A DNA stretch of 64,000 bases from Shewanella cyperi (GTDB taxonomy: Bacteria > Pseudomonadota > Gammaproteobacteria > Enterobacterales > Shewanellaceae): the NCBI RefSeq assembly GCF_017354985.1, contig NZ_CP071501.1:2065501-2129500 (forward strand), given 5' to 3'. Shown piece by piece: positions 42,463 through 51,111 of the stretch. Below the pieces are notes generated by a model. It was not told the DNA's origin. It did not search any database and worked only from the letters and a program-made list of their open reading frames with translations. Each line of letters starts with the position of its first letter. Within the stretch, counting starts at the first letter, position 1. The position numbers and the translations under genes are program-made.

Positions 42463-43842
42463 TCAGGCGATCAGGATGAAACCTACAAAAGCCAAACCTG
42501 CTGCGATCAGGGCATAGGGCAACTGGGTTACGGCATGGCTGACCAGATCGCATCCCGAGCCCTGGGCCGCCAGCACTGTGGAGTCCGAGTAGAAACAGGC
42601 CTGGCTGCCAAAGGATGAGGCCGACAGCAGCGCACCTATCACCAGAGGGATGTCAGCGCCTACGGAATGGGCCAGGGGCATCACAATAGGAATGGTCACG
42701 GCGAAAATACCCCAGCTGGAACCTGTGGCAAAGGCCAGTACCGCCATGGCCAGGAACACCACGGCTGGCAGCAACTGCGCCGTCATAAAGGGGCTCAGGG
42801 TGTCAATAACATACTGGGGCAACATCAGGTTGTCGCAGACGTCCTTGAAGATAAAGGCAGCAATAACTGTGCCTATGGCAGGCAGCATGTTCTTAAAGCC
42901 GTCGATCATCTGCTCCATCATCTCGGACAGCGGCATCAACTTTTGCACCGCATAGTAAGGCAGGGTGACCACCAAGGTCGCCAACAGGCCTTTCCATACA
43001 TCGATGTCGAAATAGACGGTAAAGCCCACCATAAGCAACAGCGGCACCAGGAAGTTATGCAGCTTGCCGTCCTTATGGGCGGTCTCAAACTCTTCTTCGA
43101 TGGCATGCACGGCATAATCGTCCGAGGTGTGCACCTGACGGGCATTGGCATCATGCTGCTCTTCCACCGCAGCCGCCTTGAGTTCGGCCCGCTTCATGGG
43201 ACCCAAAGCGGGTACCAGTCCCAGTGCCACCAGGAGCACCATGGCCACCGCCAACCAGGCATAGAGCATATAGGGAATGGCCGACATATAGACGCTGATG
43301 CCCTCACCTTCGGGAGCCACACCGTTGTCCACCAACAGGCCGCCGAAGAATACCGCCCAGGTGGATACAGGCACCAGCACGCACACGGGGGCCGCGGTGG
43401 AGTCCACCACATAGGCCAGCATCTCGCGGGACACCTTGTACTTGTCGGTCACCCGCTTCATGGTTTCACCCACGGTCAGGGCATTGAGGTAATCGTCAAT
43501 AAAGATCACCAGACCCAGGATAAAGGTCATAAACAGGGATGAGCGCCGCCCCTTCGCCAGGGCAATGGCCTTGTGGCCGAATGCCAGGGCACCTCCGGTG
43601 CGGACCAAAAGCGCAATCAGGGCACCAAAACTGCCACACACCAGAATCAACCAGCCTATGGTTTCATCGGCCATCACCTTAAGGGAGGTGGCAGCGAAGT
43701 TGTTCAGCATTTCGGCGGGATCAAGCAGCAGCAGACCCACTACCGCACCCAGGATAAGAGACAGTATGGGGCGACGCAGCCACACGGCCAGCACCAGCAC
43801 CACAGCCGGAGGAATTAGACTCAACGCCGTCGGTTCAGACAT
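42463..43842 (-). CDS. NhaC-family Na+/H+ antiporter or amino acid transporter
   Basis: Polytopic membrane protein of 459 residues with about eleven helices and a charged cytoplasmic loop near residues 210-260. Family marks are FIDDYLNALTVGETMKRVTD, VVDSTAAPVCVLVPVSTWAVF, and FATGSSWGIFAVTIPIVMPLA. These fit NhaC-type carriers. Several gammaproteobacterial members are amino acid carriers rather than antiporters, so the substrate is open. The long intergenic region upstream may carry a regulator site. Confidence 0.85.
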   Translation of the reverse strand: MSEPTALSLIPPAVVLVLAVWLRRPILSLILGAVVGLLLLDPAEMLNNFAATSLKVMADETIGWLILVCGSFGALIALLVRTGGALAFGHKAIALAKGRRSSLFMTFILGLVIFIDDYLNALTVGETMKRVTDKYKVSREMLAYVVDSTAAPVCVLVPVSTWAVFFGGLLVDNGVAPEGEGISVYMSAIPYMLYAWLAVAMVLLVALGLVPALGPMKRAELKAAAVEEQHDANARQVHTSDDYAVHAIEEEFETAHKDGKLHNFLVPLLLMVGFTVYFDIDVWKGLLATLVVTLPYYAVQKLMPLSEMMEQMIDGFKNMLPAIGTVIAAFIFKDVCDNLMLPQYVIDTLSPFMTAQLLPAVVFLAMAVLAFATGSSWGIFAVTIPIVMPLAHSVGADIPLVIGALLSASSFGSQACFYSDSTVLAAQGSGCDLVSHAVTQLPYALIAAGLAFVGFILIA

Positions 43843-44457
43843 GCACTCAGGTCCTCAAAATACGCCCAAAGGGCTCTGAAAAAAGATACAAGGTGTCGAC
43901 CGTCTTCCGGGATCAGGCACCGCTCTGCTTAAGGTTGGATCCGGCACAAATACGAGTGCCCAGGGTAAAACATCGCGCAGAAAATAAAACGCAACCCCAA
44001 GTGAGTCAACCAGAAATTCCATTCAGTTGCCACTTTTTTGCAACATGCCTGGCAAGCCCCATCCATCTTCATGTTTATATTGAATAAATGAAGACGATGC
44101 ATCGATAGAAAACACAAAAACTGCATGGATAAAAATGCACTGTCCCTGCCGGTCCCCAATTTACAAAAAGTGGGTCAAACGCGGTAAAAAAATCTGCAAA
44201 AACAACGCCGACTTCCGGCGGTCAAAAGTCCAGATTAAATTGGCTGTCACTTTGGCCAAAACAGCGCAATGCCACCTTAAAATCACCATGAAATAGTTTA
44301 TTATGCTTTTTATGCGTGTCGTCAAGCGGCTTTCTCAGACAATAATGCTGCAAAATACCGAAATATTTCAGCTTTATCCCCTTCCAGAGCCCCTGAATTT
44401 TCGTTATCGTGCCTAGACTTACTCCGGGCCACAGCATTTCGCAAATCAGAGGTAGCG
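43843..44457. other. Long AT-rich intergenic region, nhaC-type gene / alaA
   Basis: About 615 bp between two divergent genes with no plausible coding sequence. The base composition is clearly more AT-rich than its neighbours. An ArgR-like box is at 44126-44139. The palindrome GATGCATC lies at 44096-44103. I find no ncRNA family that I recognise. Confidence 0.5.
44126..44139. promoter_or_regulatory. Possible ArgR-like box
   Basis: TGGATAAAAATGCA matches the ArgR half-site pair TGAAT-N4-ATTCA at about 12 of 14 positions. It is also part of TGCAT-N8-ATGCA (44122-44139). ArgR usually binds paired boxes 3 bp apart, and I do not see a second one, so this is weak. Confidence 0.3.
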
Positions 44458-45672
44458 ATGTACCCCATAATCAAATCCAACAAACTGGACAGTGTTTGCT
44501 ATGACATTCGCGGTCCGGTACACAAGGAAGCCCGCCGCCTGGAAGACGAAGGCCACAGGATCCTCAAGCTCAACATAGGCAACCCGGCTCCCTTCGGTTT
44601 TGAAGCGCCGGAAGAGATAGTGCGGGACGTGATCCTCAATCTGCCCACGGCCCAGGGCTATTGCGAGTCCAAGGGCCTGTTCTCCGCCCGCAAGGCCATA
44701 GTGCAACACTACCAGTCCCAGGGGATCTTCGGCGTCGACATAGAAGACGTCTACATAGGCAATGGCGTATCTGAACTGATCATGATGGCGCTGCAGGGCC
44801 TGCTCAATACCGACGATGAGGTGCTGATCCCCTCCCCCGACTATCCGCTGTGGACCGCGGCCGCCAACCTCGCCGGTGGCAAGGCGGTGCACTATCGCTG
44901 CGATGAAGAGGCGGACTGGTTTCCCGACCTTGACGATATCCGCGCCAAAATAAGCCCGCGCACCCGCGGCCTGGTGCTGATCAACCCCAACAATCCTACA
45001 GGGGCCGTGTACAGCCGTGAGCTGTTGCTGGAAATAGTGGAAATCTGCCGTCAGCACTCGCTTATCCTGTTTGCCGATGAGATTTACGACAAAATTCTGT
45101 ACGACGGCGCTGTGCATATCCCCGCCGCGTCGCTTTCCGACGACATACTGACAGTCACCTTCAACGGTCTGTCCAAGGCCTACCGCGCCGCCGGTTTCCG
45201 GGTCGGCTGGATGATGCTGTCCGGTAACCTCAAGGCCGCCAAGAGCTATATCGAAGGACTGGAAATGCTGTCCTCCATGCGCCTGTGCGCCAACGTGCCC
45301 AATCAGCATGCGGTGCAGACAGCCCTCGGCGGCTACCAGAGCATCAATGAACTCATCTTGCCAAGCGGCCGGTTGACTGTGCAGCGGGACACCTGTGTCG
45401 AGTTGCTGAACGCCATTCCCGGGGTCAGCGTCAAGAAGCCCAAGGGCGCCCTGTATGCCTTCCCGAAACTGGATGCCAAGAAGTTCAACCTGAGGGATGA
45501 TGAACGCCTGGTGCTGGACTTGCTCAAGGACAAGAAAATCCTCTTGGTGCAGGGCACGGCCTTTAACTGGCCAGCACCGGATCACCTGCGGGTGGTGTTC
45601 CTGCCCCACAAGGAAGATTTGCAAAAGGCGCTGCTGGCCTTTGGCGAGTTTCTTGAGAACTATCGCCAATAG
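44458..45672 (+). CDS. alaA: Glutamate-pyruvate aminotransferase AlaA
   Basis: Class I PLP aminotransferase of 404 residues, closely like E. coli AlaA (YfbQ), the main alanine-forming transaminase. Motifs include KLNIGNPAPFGFEAPEE, VLIPSPDYPLWTAAANLAGG, INPNNPTGAVYS, and the PLP-lysine segment NGLSKAYRAAGFRVGWM. It precedes yfbR as in E. coli. The 27-bp tandem repeat that follows begins within its last codons. Confidence 0.96.
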   Translation: MYPIIKSNKLDSVCYDIRGPVHKEARRLEDEGHRILKLNIGNPAPFGFEAPEEIVRDVILNLPTAQGYCESKGLFSARKAIVQHYQSQGIFGVDIEDVYIGNGVSELIMMALQGLLNTDDEVLIPSPDYPLWTAAANLAGGKAVHYRCDEEADWFPDLDDIRAKISPRTRGLVLINPNNPTGAVYSRELLLEIVEICRQHSLILFADEIYDKILYDGAVHIPAASLSDDILTVTFNGLSKAYRAAGFRVGWMMLSGNLKAAKSYIEGLEMLSSMRLCANVPNQHAVQTALGGYQSINELILPSGRLTVQRDTCVELLNAIPGVSVKKPKGALYAFPKLDAKKFNLRDDERLVLDLLKDKKILLVQGTAFNWPAPDHLRVVFLPHKEDLQKALLAFGEFLENYRQ

Positions 45673-45719
45673 CTTTTCGTCAATAGCTATAGCCAATAGC
45701 TTTTCGCCAATGGCTGTAG
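45666..45719. repeat. 27-bp tandem duplication at the alaA 3' end
   Basis: Two adjacent 27-bp copies at 45666-45692 and 45693-45719, starting CCAATAGCTTTTCG, agree at 24 of 27 positions. The first includes the alaA stop. Each copy itself contains two CAATAGCT-like halves. It looks like a recent local duplication. Confidence 0.85.
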
Positions 45720-45732
45720 CAATAGAAGCGAC

Positions 45733-45757
45733 AAGGCTGCCCCGGGCAGCCTTTTTA
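45733..45757 (+). terminator. alaA intrinsic terminator
   Basis: AAGGCTGCCC / GGGCAGCCTT stem followed by TTTATTTG on the plus strand. Confidence 0.88.
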
Positions 45758-45854
45758 TTTGCCGTGCATCCGGCTTACGCCCGGCGGTGGGTAATTTAAC
45801 TGCCCATTTTCATGCCCTTAGGGTAAAGTGGCTTAGGCGTATTGAGGTTTCGTA

Positions 45855-45951
45855 ATTAGATTCAGTTCATCTTGACGACACTGTTTTAGACTTGAGAAAA
45901 GAGTCGCGAAACGAGGAACCAAGTTTAGTTAAGCTAAATGAGTGACGAGTG
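45855..45951 (+). repeat. Dispersed repeat, copy A (yfbR leader)
   Basis: Two blocks, 45855-45879 (25 bp) and 45903-45951 (49 bp), recur on the minus strand at 63660-63684 and 63605-63653. Identities are 20/25 and 42/49; the spacer is 23 bp here and 6 bp there. The core holds an inverted repeat TTTAG-N5-CTAAA whose loop differs between copies. It lies 60 bp upstream of yfbR. With the tandem repeat and terminator it fills the 338-bp alaA-yfbR gap. Confidence 0.8.
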
Positions 45952-46010
45952 GCACTGCTTAAAGAGACATAAGAAAAGTATTGCCAAGGTGAACCAGAGC
46001 CGAGGGAAGT

Positions 46011-46598
46011 ATGAGTCATTTCTTTGCCCATCTGGCGCGGATGAAGCTTATCCAGCGCTGGCCCCTGATGTACAACGTGCGTCGGGAAAATGTTCAGGAG
46101 CATTCGCTGCAGGTCGCCATGGTGGCACACGCCCTGGCGGTGATCAGTAACCGCGAATTCGGCACAAATCTCGATGCCGACAAGGCCGCCACCCTGGCAA
46201 TTTTTCACGATGCCAGCGAAATCCTCACCGGCGATCTGCCAACCCCGGTCAAATACTTCAACCGCGAAATCGAGGCCGAGTACAAGAAAATCGAGGCCAT
46301 AGCCGAGCAGCGCTTGCTGGAACTGGTGCCCGAGGCCTTCAAGGACATCTACCGGCCGCTGCTGTTGGCCGATGAGGCCGATCCCACACTCAAGGCCCTG
46401 GTCAAATCCGCAGACACCCTGTGCGCCTATTTGAAATGCCTGGAAGAGATCAAGGCCGGCAACCGCGAGTTCAATACCGCCCGTACCCGGCTGGAGGCCA
46501 TGCTCAGGGCCAACACGGATCCTGCGGTCAAGTTCTTCATTGATGTCTATGTGCCCAGCTTCCAGCTGGATCTGGATGAAATCAACAAGATGCTATAG
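46011..46598 (+). CDS. yfbR: 5'-deoxynucleotidase YfbR
   Basis: HD-domain phosphohydrolase of 195 residues, like E. coli YfbR, which dephosphorylates dNMPs. HD residues are the His of [13 protein letters not shown], the HD pair in [13 protein letters not shown], and the Asp of [20 protein letters not shown] 46011 follows GAGGGAAG. dgt starts 8 bp after its stop, so the two nucleotide-pool enzymes are co-transcribed. A dispersed repeat lies in its 5' region. Confidence 0.97.
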   Translation: MSHFFAHLARMKLIQRWPLMYNVRRENVQEHSLQVAMVAHALAVISNREFGTNLDADKAATLAIFHDASEILTGDLPTPVKYFNREIEAEYKKIEAIAEQRLLELVPEAFKDIYRPLLLADEADPTLKALVKSADTLCAYLKCLEEIKAGNREFNTARTRLEAMLRANTDPAVKFFIDVYVPSFQLDLDEINKML

Positions 46599-46606
46599 GT
46601 GAACCC

Positions 46607-47935
46607 ATGACGTCTCTCTGGCACGATCGTTTTCACGGCGAAGACAAGCACAGGCGCAACGACCACCGCAGTCCCTTCCAGCGGGACAGGGCCAGGATCC
46701 TTCACAGCGCCGCCTTCCGCCGCCTGCAGGCCAAAACCCAGGTGCTCGGCGTCGGCATGAACGACTTTTACCGCACCCGCCTGACCCACTCGCTGGAGGT
46801 GTCGCAAATAGGCACCGGTATCGCCGCCCAGCTCAGACGCAAACATGCCGAGTACGCGCCACTGCTGGATTCCATGAGCCTGATTGAATCCCTGTGCCTG
46901 GCCCACGACCTGGGTCATCCCCCCTTTGGCCACGGCGGCGAGGTGGCGCTCAACTACATGATGCGCGAACACGGCGGCTTTGAGGGCAACGGTCAGACCT
47001 TCAGAATTCTCACCAAACTGGAGCCCTATACCCCGGGCTTTGGCATGAACCTGTGCCGCCGCACCCTGCTCGGCATTCTCAAATACCCCGCCCTGGCCTC
47101 GAAACTCAGCGGCGATCTGCCAAGCACTCAGGTGGCCCATTACCGCCAGCTGCGGGCCAAGGACTGGCCGCCGGTCAAGGCCGTCTTTGATGATGACGCC
47201 ACCATGCTGGAGTGGGTGCTGGCGCCGCTTTCGGATGAAGACAGAAGCAAACTCGGCGAGATTTTCCGTCCCGCCGATGCCCGCCATTCCAAGACCCGCC
47301 ACAAGTCACTGGATGCCACCCTGATGGAGCTGGCGGACGACATAGCCTATGCGGTCCACGATCTGGAAGACGCTATAGTCATGGGCATAGTCCGCCGTGA
47401 CCAATGGTTGGAGGATGTGGCCCCCGTGCTTTGCAACAACGAGGATGACTGGATCCGCACCGAGCTGGCACAAATCGACCGGGATTTGTTCTCCCGCGAA
47501 CACCACCTGCGCAAGGACGCCATTGGCACCCTGGTGAACGGCTTTGTCACCGCCATCAGTATCCGCAACAAGGAAGGTTTCGAAGAGCCACTGCTGGCCT
47601 GCAATGCCGAACTGGATGCGGGATTTGATACGGCGCTCGCCGCCCTCAAGGCCTTTGTGCTGCGCCACGTGGTGCAAAAGCCCGAGCTGCAGATGCTGGA
47701 ATACAAGGGCCAGCAGATAGTCATGCAGTTGTTTGAGGCCTTCGCCTCGGACCCCGAGCGTTTACTGCCACACAACACCCAGGCCAGGTGGCGTGCGGCC
47801 CACGAACAGGGCCACAACAGCATGCGGGTTATCGCCGACTATATCTCCGGCATGACGGATGAGTTTGCGATGCGGATGCACCAACAGTTGTTCAGCCCCC
47901 GACTTGGGGGGTTGCATGAGCTTGGACCAGAGTGA
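46607..47935 (+). CDS. dgt: Deoxyguanosinetriphosphate triphosphohydrolase-like protein
   Basis: HD-domain dNTPase of 442 residues, which splits dGTP (or other dNTPs) to deoxynucleoside and tripolyphosphate. Motifs are [14 protein letters not shown] with the first His, [16 protein letters not shown] as the HD site, and [15 protein letters not shown] with the second Asp. The length and pattern fit the dGTPase-like type 2 family rather than E. coli Dgt itself. It forms an operon with yfbR. It is the last core gene before the accessory segment. Confidence 0.93.
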   Translation: MTSLWHDRFHGEDKHRRNDHRSPFQRDRARILHSAAFRRLQAKTQVLGVGMNDFYRTRLTHSLEVSQIGTGIAAQLRRKHAEYAPLLDSMSLIESLCLAHDLGHPPFGHGGEVALNYMMREHGGFEGNGQTFRILTKLEPYTPGFGMNLCRRTLLGILKYPALASKLSGDLPSTQVAHYRQLRAKDWPPVKAVFDDDATMLEWVLAPLSDEDRSKLGEIFRPADARHSKTRHKSLDATLMELADDIAYAVHDLEDAIVMGIVRRDQWLEDVAPVLCNNEDDWIRTELAQIDRDLFSREHHLRKDAIGTLVNGFVTAISIRNKEGFEEPLLACNAELDAGFDTALAALKAFVLRHVVQKPELQMLEYKGQQIVMQLFEAFASDPERLLPHNTQARWRAAHEQGHNSMRVIADYISGMTDEFAMRMHQQLFSPRLGGLHELGPE

Positions 47936-47940
47936 TGGGG

Positions 47941-47964
47941 TTGGCTCCCGAGGGGGGGAGCCAA
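47941..47964. terminator. Hairpin at the dgt end
   Basis: TTGGCTCCC / GGGAGCCAA perfect stem 6 bp past the dgt stop. There is no T-run, so termination is only possible. It marks the boundary between GC-rich core and AT-rich accessory DNA. Confidence 0.5.
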
Positions 47965-48083
47965 ATAGTCTAATGCGGCTTAGAACAATATAAAGTAATG
48001 AGGGATTAACGTACTCAATTTGGGATAGATGCACAAAGCAATGACCTTACAGCAGTGAGGAATTACTTTGACTATCACCCTAC

Positions 48084-49523
48084 CTAACTGCGCTCTTCCT
48101 TAAGCTTCATATATTCCTTCAAACCAAGGTGCACTTTGAACCGATTTGCATTTGCGTCCCATCCCAATTCAGGATTGGCGAACTTCGATTTCCATCCAGA
48201 CCCCCCATAACCAGAACGTGCTTCATATTCAATAATGCTGAAATTATATAACTCTTCTAGTGATTGTGATGCTGAGTAAGTTTTACCATTGCTAGCTTCG
48301 AGTTCATATGCACCTATATATTCGTCCTTTGTGAAGTAGACTTTTCCCATTCTTGATAGTACTTGCAAGCAGACTTCCCAATCTGCCCAGTGCGGAAGAA
48401 TTTCGTCATCAAGTTCCAACTTCAGATATTCTGAGTATTTTGGTCTAGACGCAACAACATCCCTGTTTTCAAATATAAGATTTTCATCATCTCTTTTTTT
48501 AGTTGTTTCTAACAGAATATTAAGAAAAGAAATTACATCCCTTGGTCTCATGAGTGTTCTCTCGATGATATGCCTCCATTTCTTCTGTTTATTTATTCTT
48601 TTCCCATCATCAAGATCATCCCACGCCCCTCCCTCTCCTAATGACACTTTTACGCGTTTCTGAATTAATTTGAAAAGTTCATCTTGACCCCACTCAATAA
48701 ACTCAGAGTTAGACGATGATATTTTATTTTTGTCTGAAAATTTTAACTCATCCCAAATATCTCGCCTCAAATAAACGACGGATTTAAATGAAGTCGAACT
48801 ATTCTTTAAGTCTTTAAATATTTCTTTAGAAGCAAGAATAAGGCCTATAACCATATCTTTTCTCGATTCAGTAAGGGAAGTTATCCCCCTATCAAGCTCA
48901 TCGAAGTGAACAAAAATTTTATTAATTTCTGAAACCTCTGCCGCTTTTTTTACATGCTTCAATATTTTATCAGTTAGAGCATTGAGCTCCGAACCTAAAG
49001 TTAAGTCTTTCTCATCCCTTGACAATGATATTTTTCCAAGCTTGCAGCCTAGAAACTGGGGTTCAAGGTCACCACTAACTTTTAGCTTAGATGGCGAGAA
49101 TATATTGACAATTTTGGGTTCGATTGAGCCATAGTTGTCATTTAAAAACTTATTTAGCTCTACAATTTCTGTCATCATGTGGCGGTCAGATAACTTAACC
49201 ACTAACTTAGCAAACTCGACAGCTATTAAATATTTCCAAGATGCTACATAAGACTCTACGTGCTCGACTCCAAAGTCTTTTATCTTTTCATGAACCCGCC
49301 AAGGATACCCGTTTAAGTTCAAAGCAGCTGAATACATTAATTGAGATTTTTCTGTAAAAAATCTAAATAGCGCAGTTTTTCCTGAACCCTTTCTCCCAAG
49401 AACTAGGAATGCATCATTATTATTCACATTATCTGTTACGTTCATTTCGACAAAATAGTCAAGGACAGCATCATCCTCTGCCTCAACCTTACCAAAATTA
49501 GTGATATCTCTTAGTCCTTTCAT
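48084..49523 (-). CDS. P-loop ATPase, Sll1717-like
   Basis: ATPase of 479 residues. The Walker A is GRKGSGKT at residues 43-50 and the Walker B FVHFDELDR at 204-212. YLRRDIWDEL and TLMRPRDVISFLN follow as candidate arginine-finger and sensor segments. The C-terminal 90 residues look like a winged helix. It resembles the Sll1717 group of P-loop ATPases, which has no established role; I recall no experimental study. Codon use is AT-rich, unlike its neighbours, suggesting transfer. The ATG at 49523 was chosen; an extension of eight codons from a TTG is possible. Confidence 0.85.
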   Translation of the reverse strand: MKGLRDITNFGKVEAEDDAVLDYFVEMNVTDNVNNNDAFLVLGRKGSGKTALFRFFTEKSQLMYSAALNLNGYPWRVHEKIKDFGVEHVESYVASWKYLIAVEFAKLVVKLSDRHMMTEIVELNKFLNDNYGSIEPKIVNIFSPSKLKVSGDLEPQFLGCKLGKISLSRDEKDLTLGSELNALTDKILKHVKKAAEVSEINKIFVHFDELDRGITSLTESRKDMVIGLILASKEIFKDLKNSSTSFKSVVYLRRDIWDELKFSDKNKISSSNSEFIEWGQDELFKLIQKRVKVSLGEGGAWDDLDDGKRINKQKKWRHIIERTLMRPRDVISFLNILLETTKKRDDENLIFENRDVVASRPKYSEYLKLELDDEILPHWADWEVCLQVLSRMGKVYFTKDEYIGAYELEASNGKTYSASQSLEELYNFSIIEYEARSGYGGSGWKSKFANPELGWDANANRFKVHLGLKEYMKLKEERS

Positions 49524-49628
49524 AAATAGCCCTACTAATTTAAGCAACTAAAAACATAAAAATCTAAAGTGTTTAATAATCAGTTTTATTAACTCATGGC
49601 TTCGATAAAAGGCGAAGCAAGCAATGAG

Positions 49629-50027
49629 CTATCTAGACTTATTATTATCACCGTTATCTTCTAACAGCTTGTCGAAATTTATACCTAGCTTCTTTTCTAT
49701 ATGTTCAAGCGCATGTTTTATGCCACGTAAAATATAAAGCTGGTTAGCACCAAAAGCATAATATGCTGAGTTATAGCGTTTGTTACCTAATTGACCCTGG
49801 ACATAATCACCATTGACTTTTTTGGTGAAAGGATATCGCCCCCTATATTTATCCTTATCACCTTTATCGTTGATAAAAGTAACGGGATATCGAAAGTCTC
49901 TTCCTTCACCAGCCCAATCTCCACCAGGTCCATAATTTTGGATATTACCGTTGTAGCACTCTGAACCGATTTCGTATTCGATTTCGTGTATCAAATCATA
50001 GAATTTATAAGAGCGATCTTTGCTCAT
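49629..50027 (-). CDS. Uncharacterised 132-residue protein beside the ATPase
   Basis: Not recognised. The 132 residues are rich in Tyr, Gly, Asp and Lys (YGPGGDWAGEGRDFRYPVTF, then NDKGDKDKYRGRYPF), followed by a helical C-terminus (LYILRGIKHALEHIEKKLG). No signal peptide, membrane helix or catalytic motif is visible. It starts with AAGGTAG upstream of ATG 50027. It is upstream of the ATPase on the same strand with about 105 bp between, and shares its AT-rich composition. A joint role with the ATPase is inferred from position only. Confidence 0.7.
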   Translation of the reverse strand: MSKDRSYKFYDLIHEIEYEIGSECYNGNIQNYGPGGDWAGEGRDFRYPVTFINDKGDKDKYRGRYPFTKKVNGDYVQGQLGNKRYNSAYYAFGANQLYILRGIKHALEHIEKKLGINFDKLLEDNGDNNKSR

Positions 50028-50268
50028 GGTATCTACCTTACTTATAGCCCTAACTTTTTATTGAGTGCATACAGTTCGGACCTGAAGCTCTATAGCAATT
50101 TCATCGGAATATGCGAAATTTTATTAAATCCAGTCAAATTGTTTCTCTTCATCTCGCATTTAGTTTTTGCCGCTTAATCAGCATCTTGGCAGATGTAACT
50201 ACCGTTCGGCAAGCGAAAAAGTGATGTGCAGCAAGCCTTTTATTAAAGACTACTTGACGCGTGAGGGT

Positions 50269-50387
50269 AACACCTTTGAGCAAGCACTGCCGCACCAGTG
50301 ACCATGGTGAGCAGATGTCGCCGCTGAGCGCCCATGGAAGGGTTCACAGCGTGTCACGAGTGTGGCAGTGCGAAAGCGCACCACAGG
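50269..50387 (+). repeat. 119-bp direct repeat, copy 1
   Basis: It matches 50829-50947 end to end at the same length. The first 35 nt differ at two positions. The last 55 nt are also closely similar, ending GTGTGGCAGTGCGAAAGCGC. The middle is diverged. Repeat starts are 560 bp apart. Confidence 0.85.
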
Positions 50388-50408
50388 GGGATAAGCGTGT
50401 CGTCAGAC

Positions 50409-50434
50409 TGCGAGATGAACAGTTTCATCTCGCA
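50409..50434. repeat. Hairpin h1
   Basis: Perfect 11-bp stem TGCGAGATGAA / TTCATCTCGCA with a CAGT loop. It is the first of a series of inverted repeats between the two direct repeats. Confidence 0.85.
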
Positions 50435-50513
50435 AGCGTTCCCCGAAGGCCTCTGGCCGCCACGCGGAGATGAGTTGCATCCGATGCAGGATGTCAGGAC
50501 AAAACACAAGATA

Positions 50514-50530
50514 GCCGCTGTGCCAGCGGC
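50514..50530. repeat. Hairpin h2
   Basis: Perfect GCCGCTG / CAGCGGC stem with a TGC loop. A smaller palindrome TGCAT / ATGCA lies just before it near 50476-50488. Confidence 0.75.
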
Positions 50531-50538
50531 ACAACGTC

Positions 50539-50555
50539 GTGGGTCTCCAACCCAC
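50539..50555. repeat. Hairpin h3
   Basis: Perfect GTGGGT / ACCCAC stem with a CTCCA loop, 8 bp after h2. Confidence 0.75.
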
Positions 50556-50561
50556 ACCCGG

Positions 50562-50593
50562 CCAAGAGGGGCTCATCAGCAAGCCCCTCTTGG
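50562..50593. repeat. Hairpin h4
   Basis: Perfect 12-bp stem CCAAGAGGGGCT / AGCCCCTCTTGG with an 8-nt loop. It has no T-run, so it is not an ordinary terminator. Confidence 0.85.
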
Positions 50594-50641
50594 ATCACCC
50601 TGCCGCCCCCCGATCGGAGCCGAAATCCCCTCGGCCTTATA

Positions 50642-50726
50642 CTGAAAATTGGCTAACGCGCCAGACGCTCATCCATGATTCGACTGGCGCTGCTTCGGCA
50701 TCCATGCCTTGCCACGCCATTTTCAG
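50642..50726. repeat. Nested inverted repeats h5/h6
   Basis: The outer arms CTGAAAATTGGC (50642-50653) and GCCATTTTCAG (50716-50726) pair with one bulge. They enclose an inner perfect stem GCGCCAG (50658-50664) / CTGGCGC (50684-50690). The order is consistent with one larger folded structure. Confidence 0.7.
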
Positions 50727-50828
50727 CAACGTCCTCAGCGGCTCCAAAGGGGGGACATTCGGGTGCAACAGTCCGGCTGCGTCATTCTTCTTTTCACCTG
50801 ATTGCCGATTCCACCATTGCTGGAGTGG

Positions 50829-50947
50829 AACACCTTTGATCAAGCACCGCCGCACCAGTGACCGTCCGAGCCATGGATGGCGAGGGGAGGCTCCACGGAC
50901 GGATTCACGCCGTGTCACGGGTGTGGCAGTGCGAAGGCGCACCGCAG
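50829..50947 (+). repeat. 119-bp direct repeat, copy 2
   Basis: Partner of 50269-50387. This copy contains a long hairpin at 50862-50900 (GTCCG and AGCC pairing with GGCT and CGGAC), which copy 1 lacks in the same form. Confidence 0.85.
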
Positions 50948-51065
50948 GTGATTTATAACTCAGCAGCAGGAAGTTGCTTTAAAAATGGAAGGTATCCACT
51001 GTGTGCGTAGCACGGAGAAATGACCACTGCTGCACCAGAGGCGATGGCGTTGCACGCCAGAAACA

Positions 51066-51092
51066 ACAAAGCCCGCGTTGGGCGGGCTTTGT
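51066..51092 (-). terminator. ychE intrinsic terminator
   Basis: AAAGCCCGC / GCGGGCTTT stem followed on the minus strand by TGTTGTTT. It marks the right edge of the accessory segment. Confidence 0.85.
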
Positions 51093-51111
51093 AATGAGGG
51101 TTGTAGGGCGT

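Larger units (their letters stand above)
50028..51065. other. Noncoding repeat and hairpin region of the accessory segment
   Basis: About 1 kb with no credible gene. The left 220 bp are AT-rich and probably hold the promoter of the 132-residue gene. From 50258 on the composition becomes GC-rich and repetitive: two 119-bp direct repeats enclose a run of inverted repeats. Open frames here lie in the repeats and look spurious. Confidence 0.7.

Noticed and set aside
46607..47935. dgt as an anti-phage dNTP-depletion gene of the neighbouring island
   Set aside because: It is in the conserved yfbR-dgt operon with core codon use, on the GC-rich side of the border, so it is more likely housekeeping.
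50334..50645. 103-codon open frame in the repeat region (starts MEGFTACHECG)
   Set aside because: It lies across direct repeat copy 1 and several hairpins, has no ribosome site, and its sequence follows the repeat structure.
50409..50726. CRISPR array or integron attC array
   Set aside because: The hairpins differ in sequence and spacing, there are no uniform repeats with spacers, and no cas or integrase gene is nearby.
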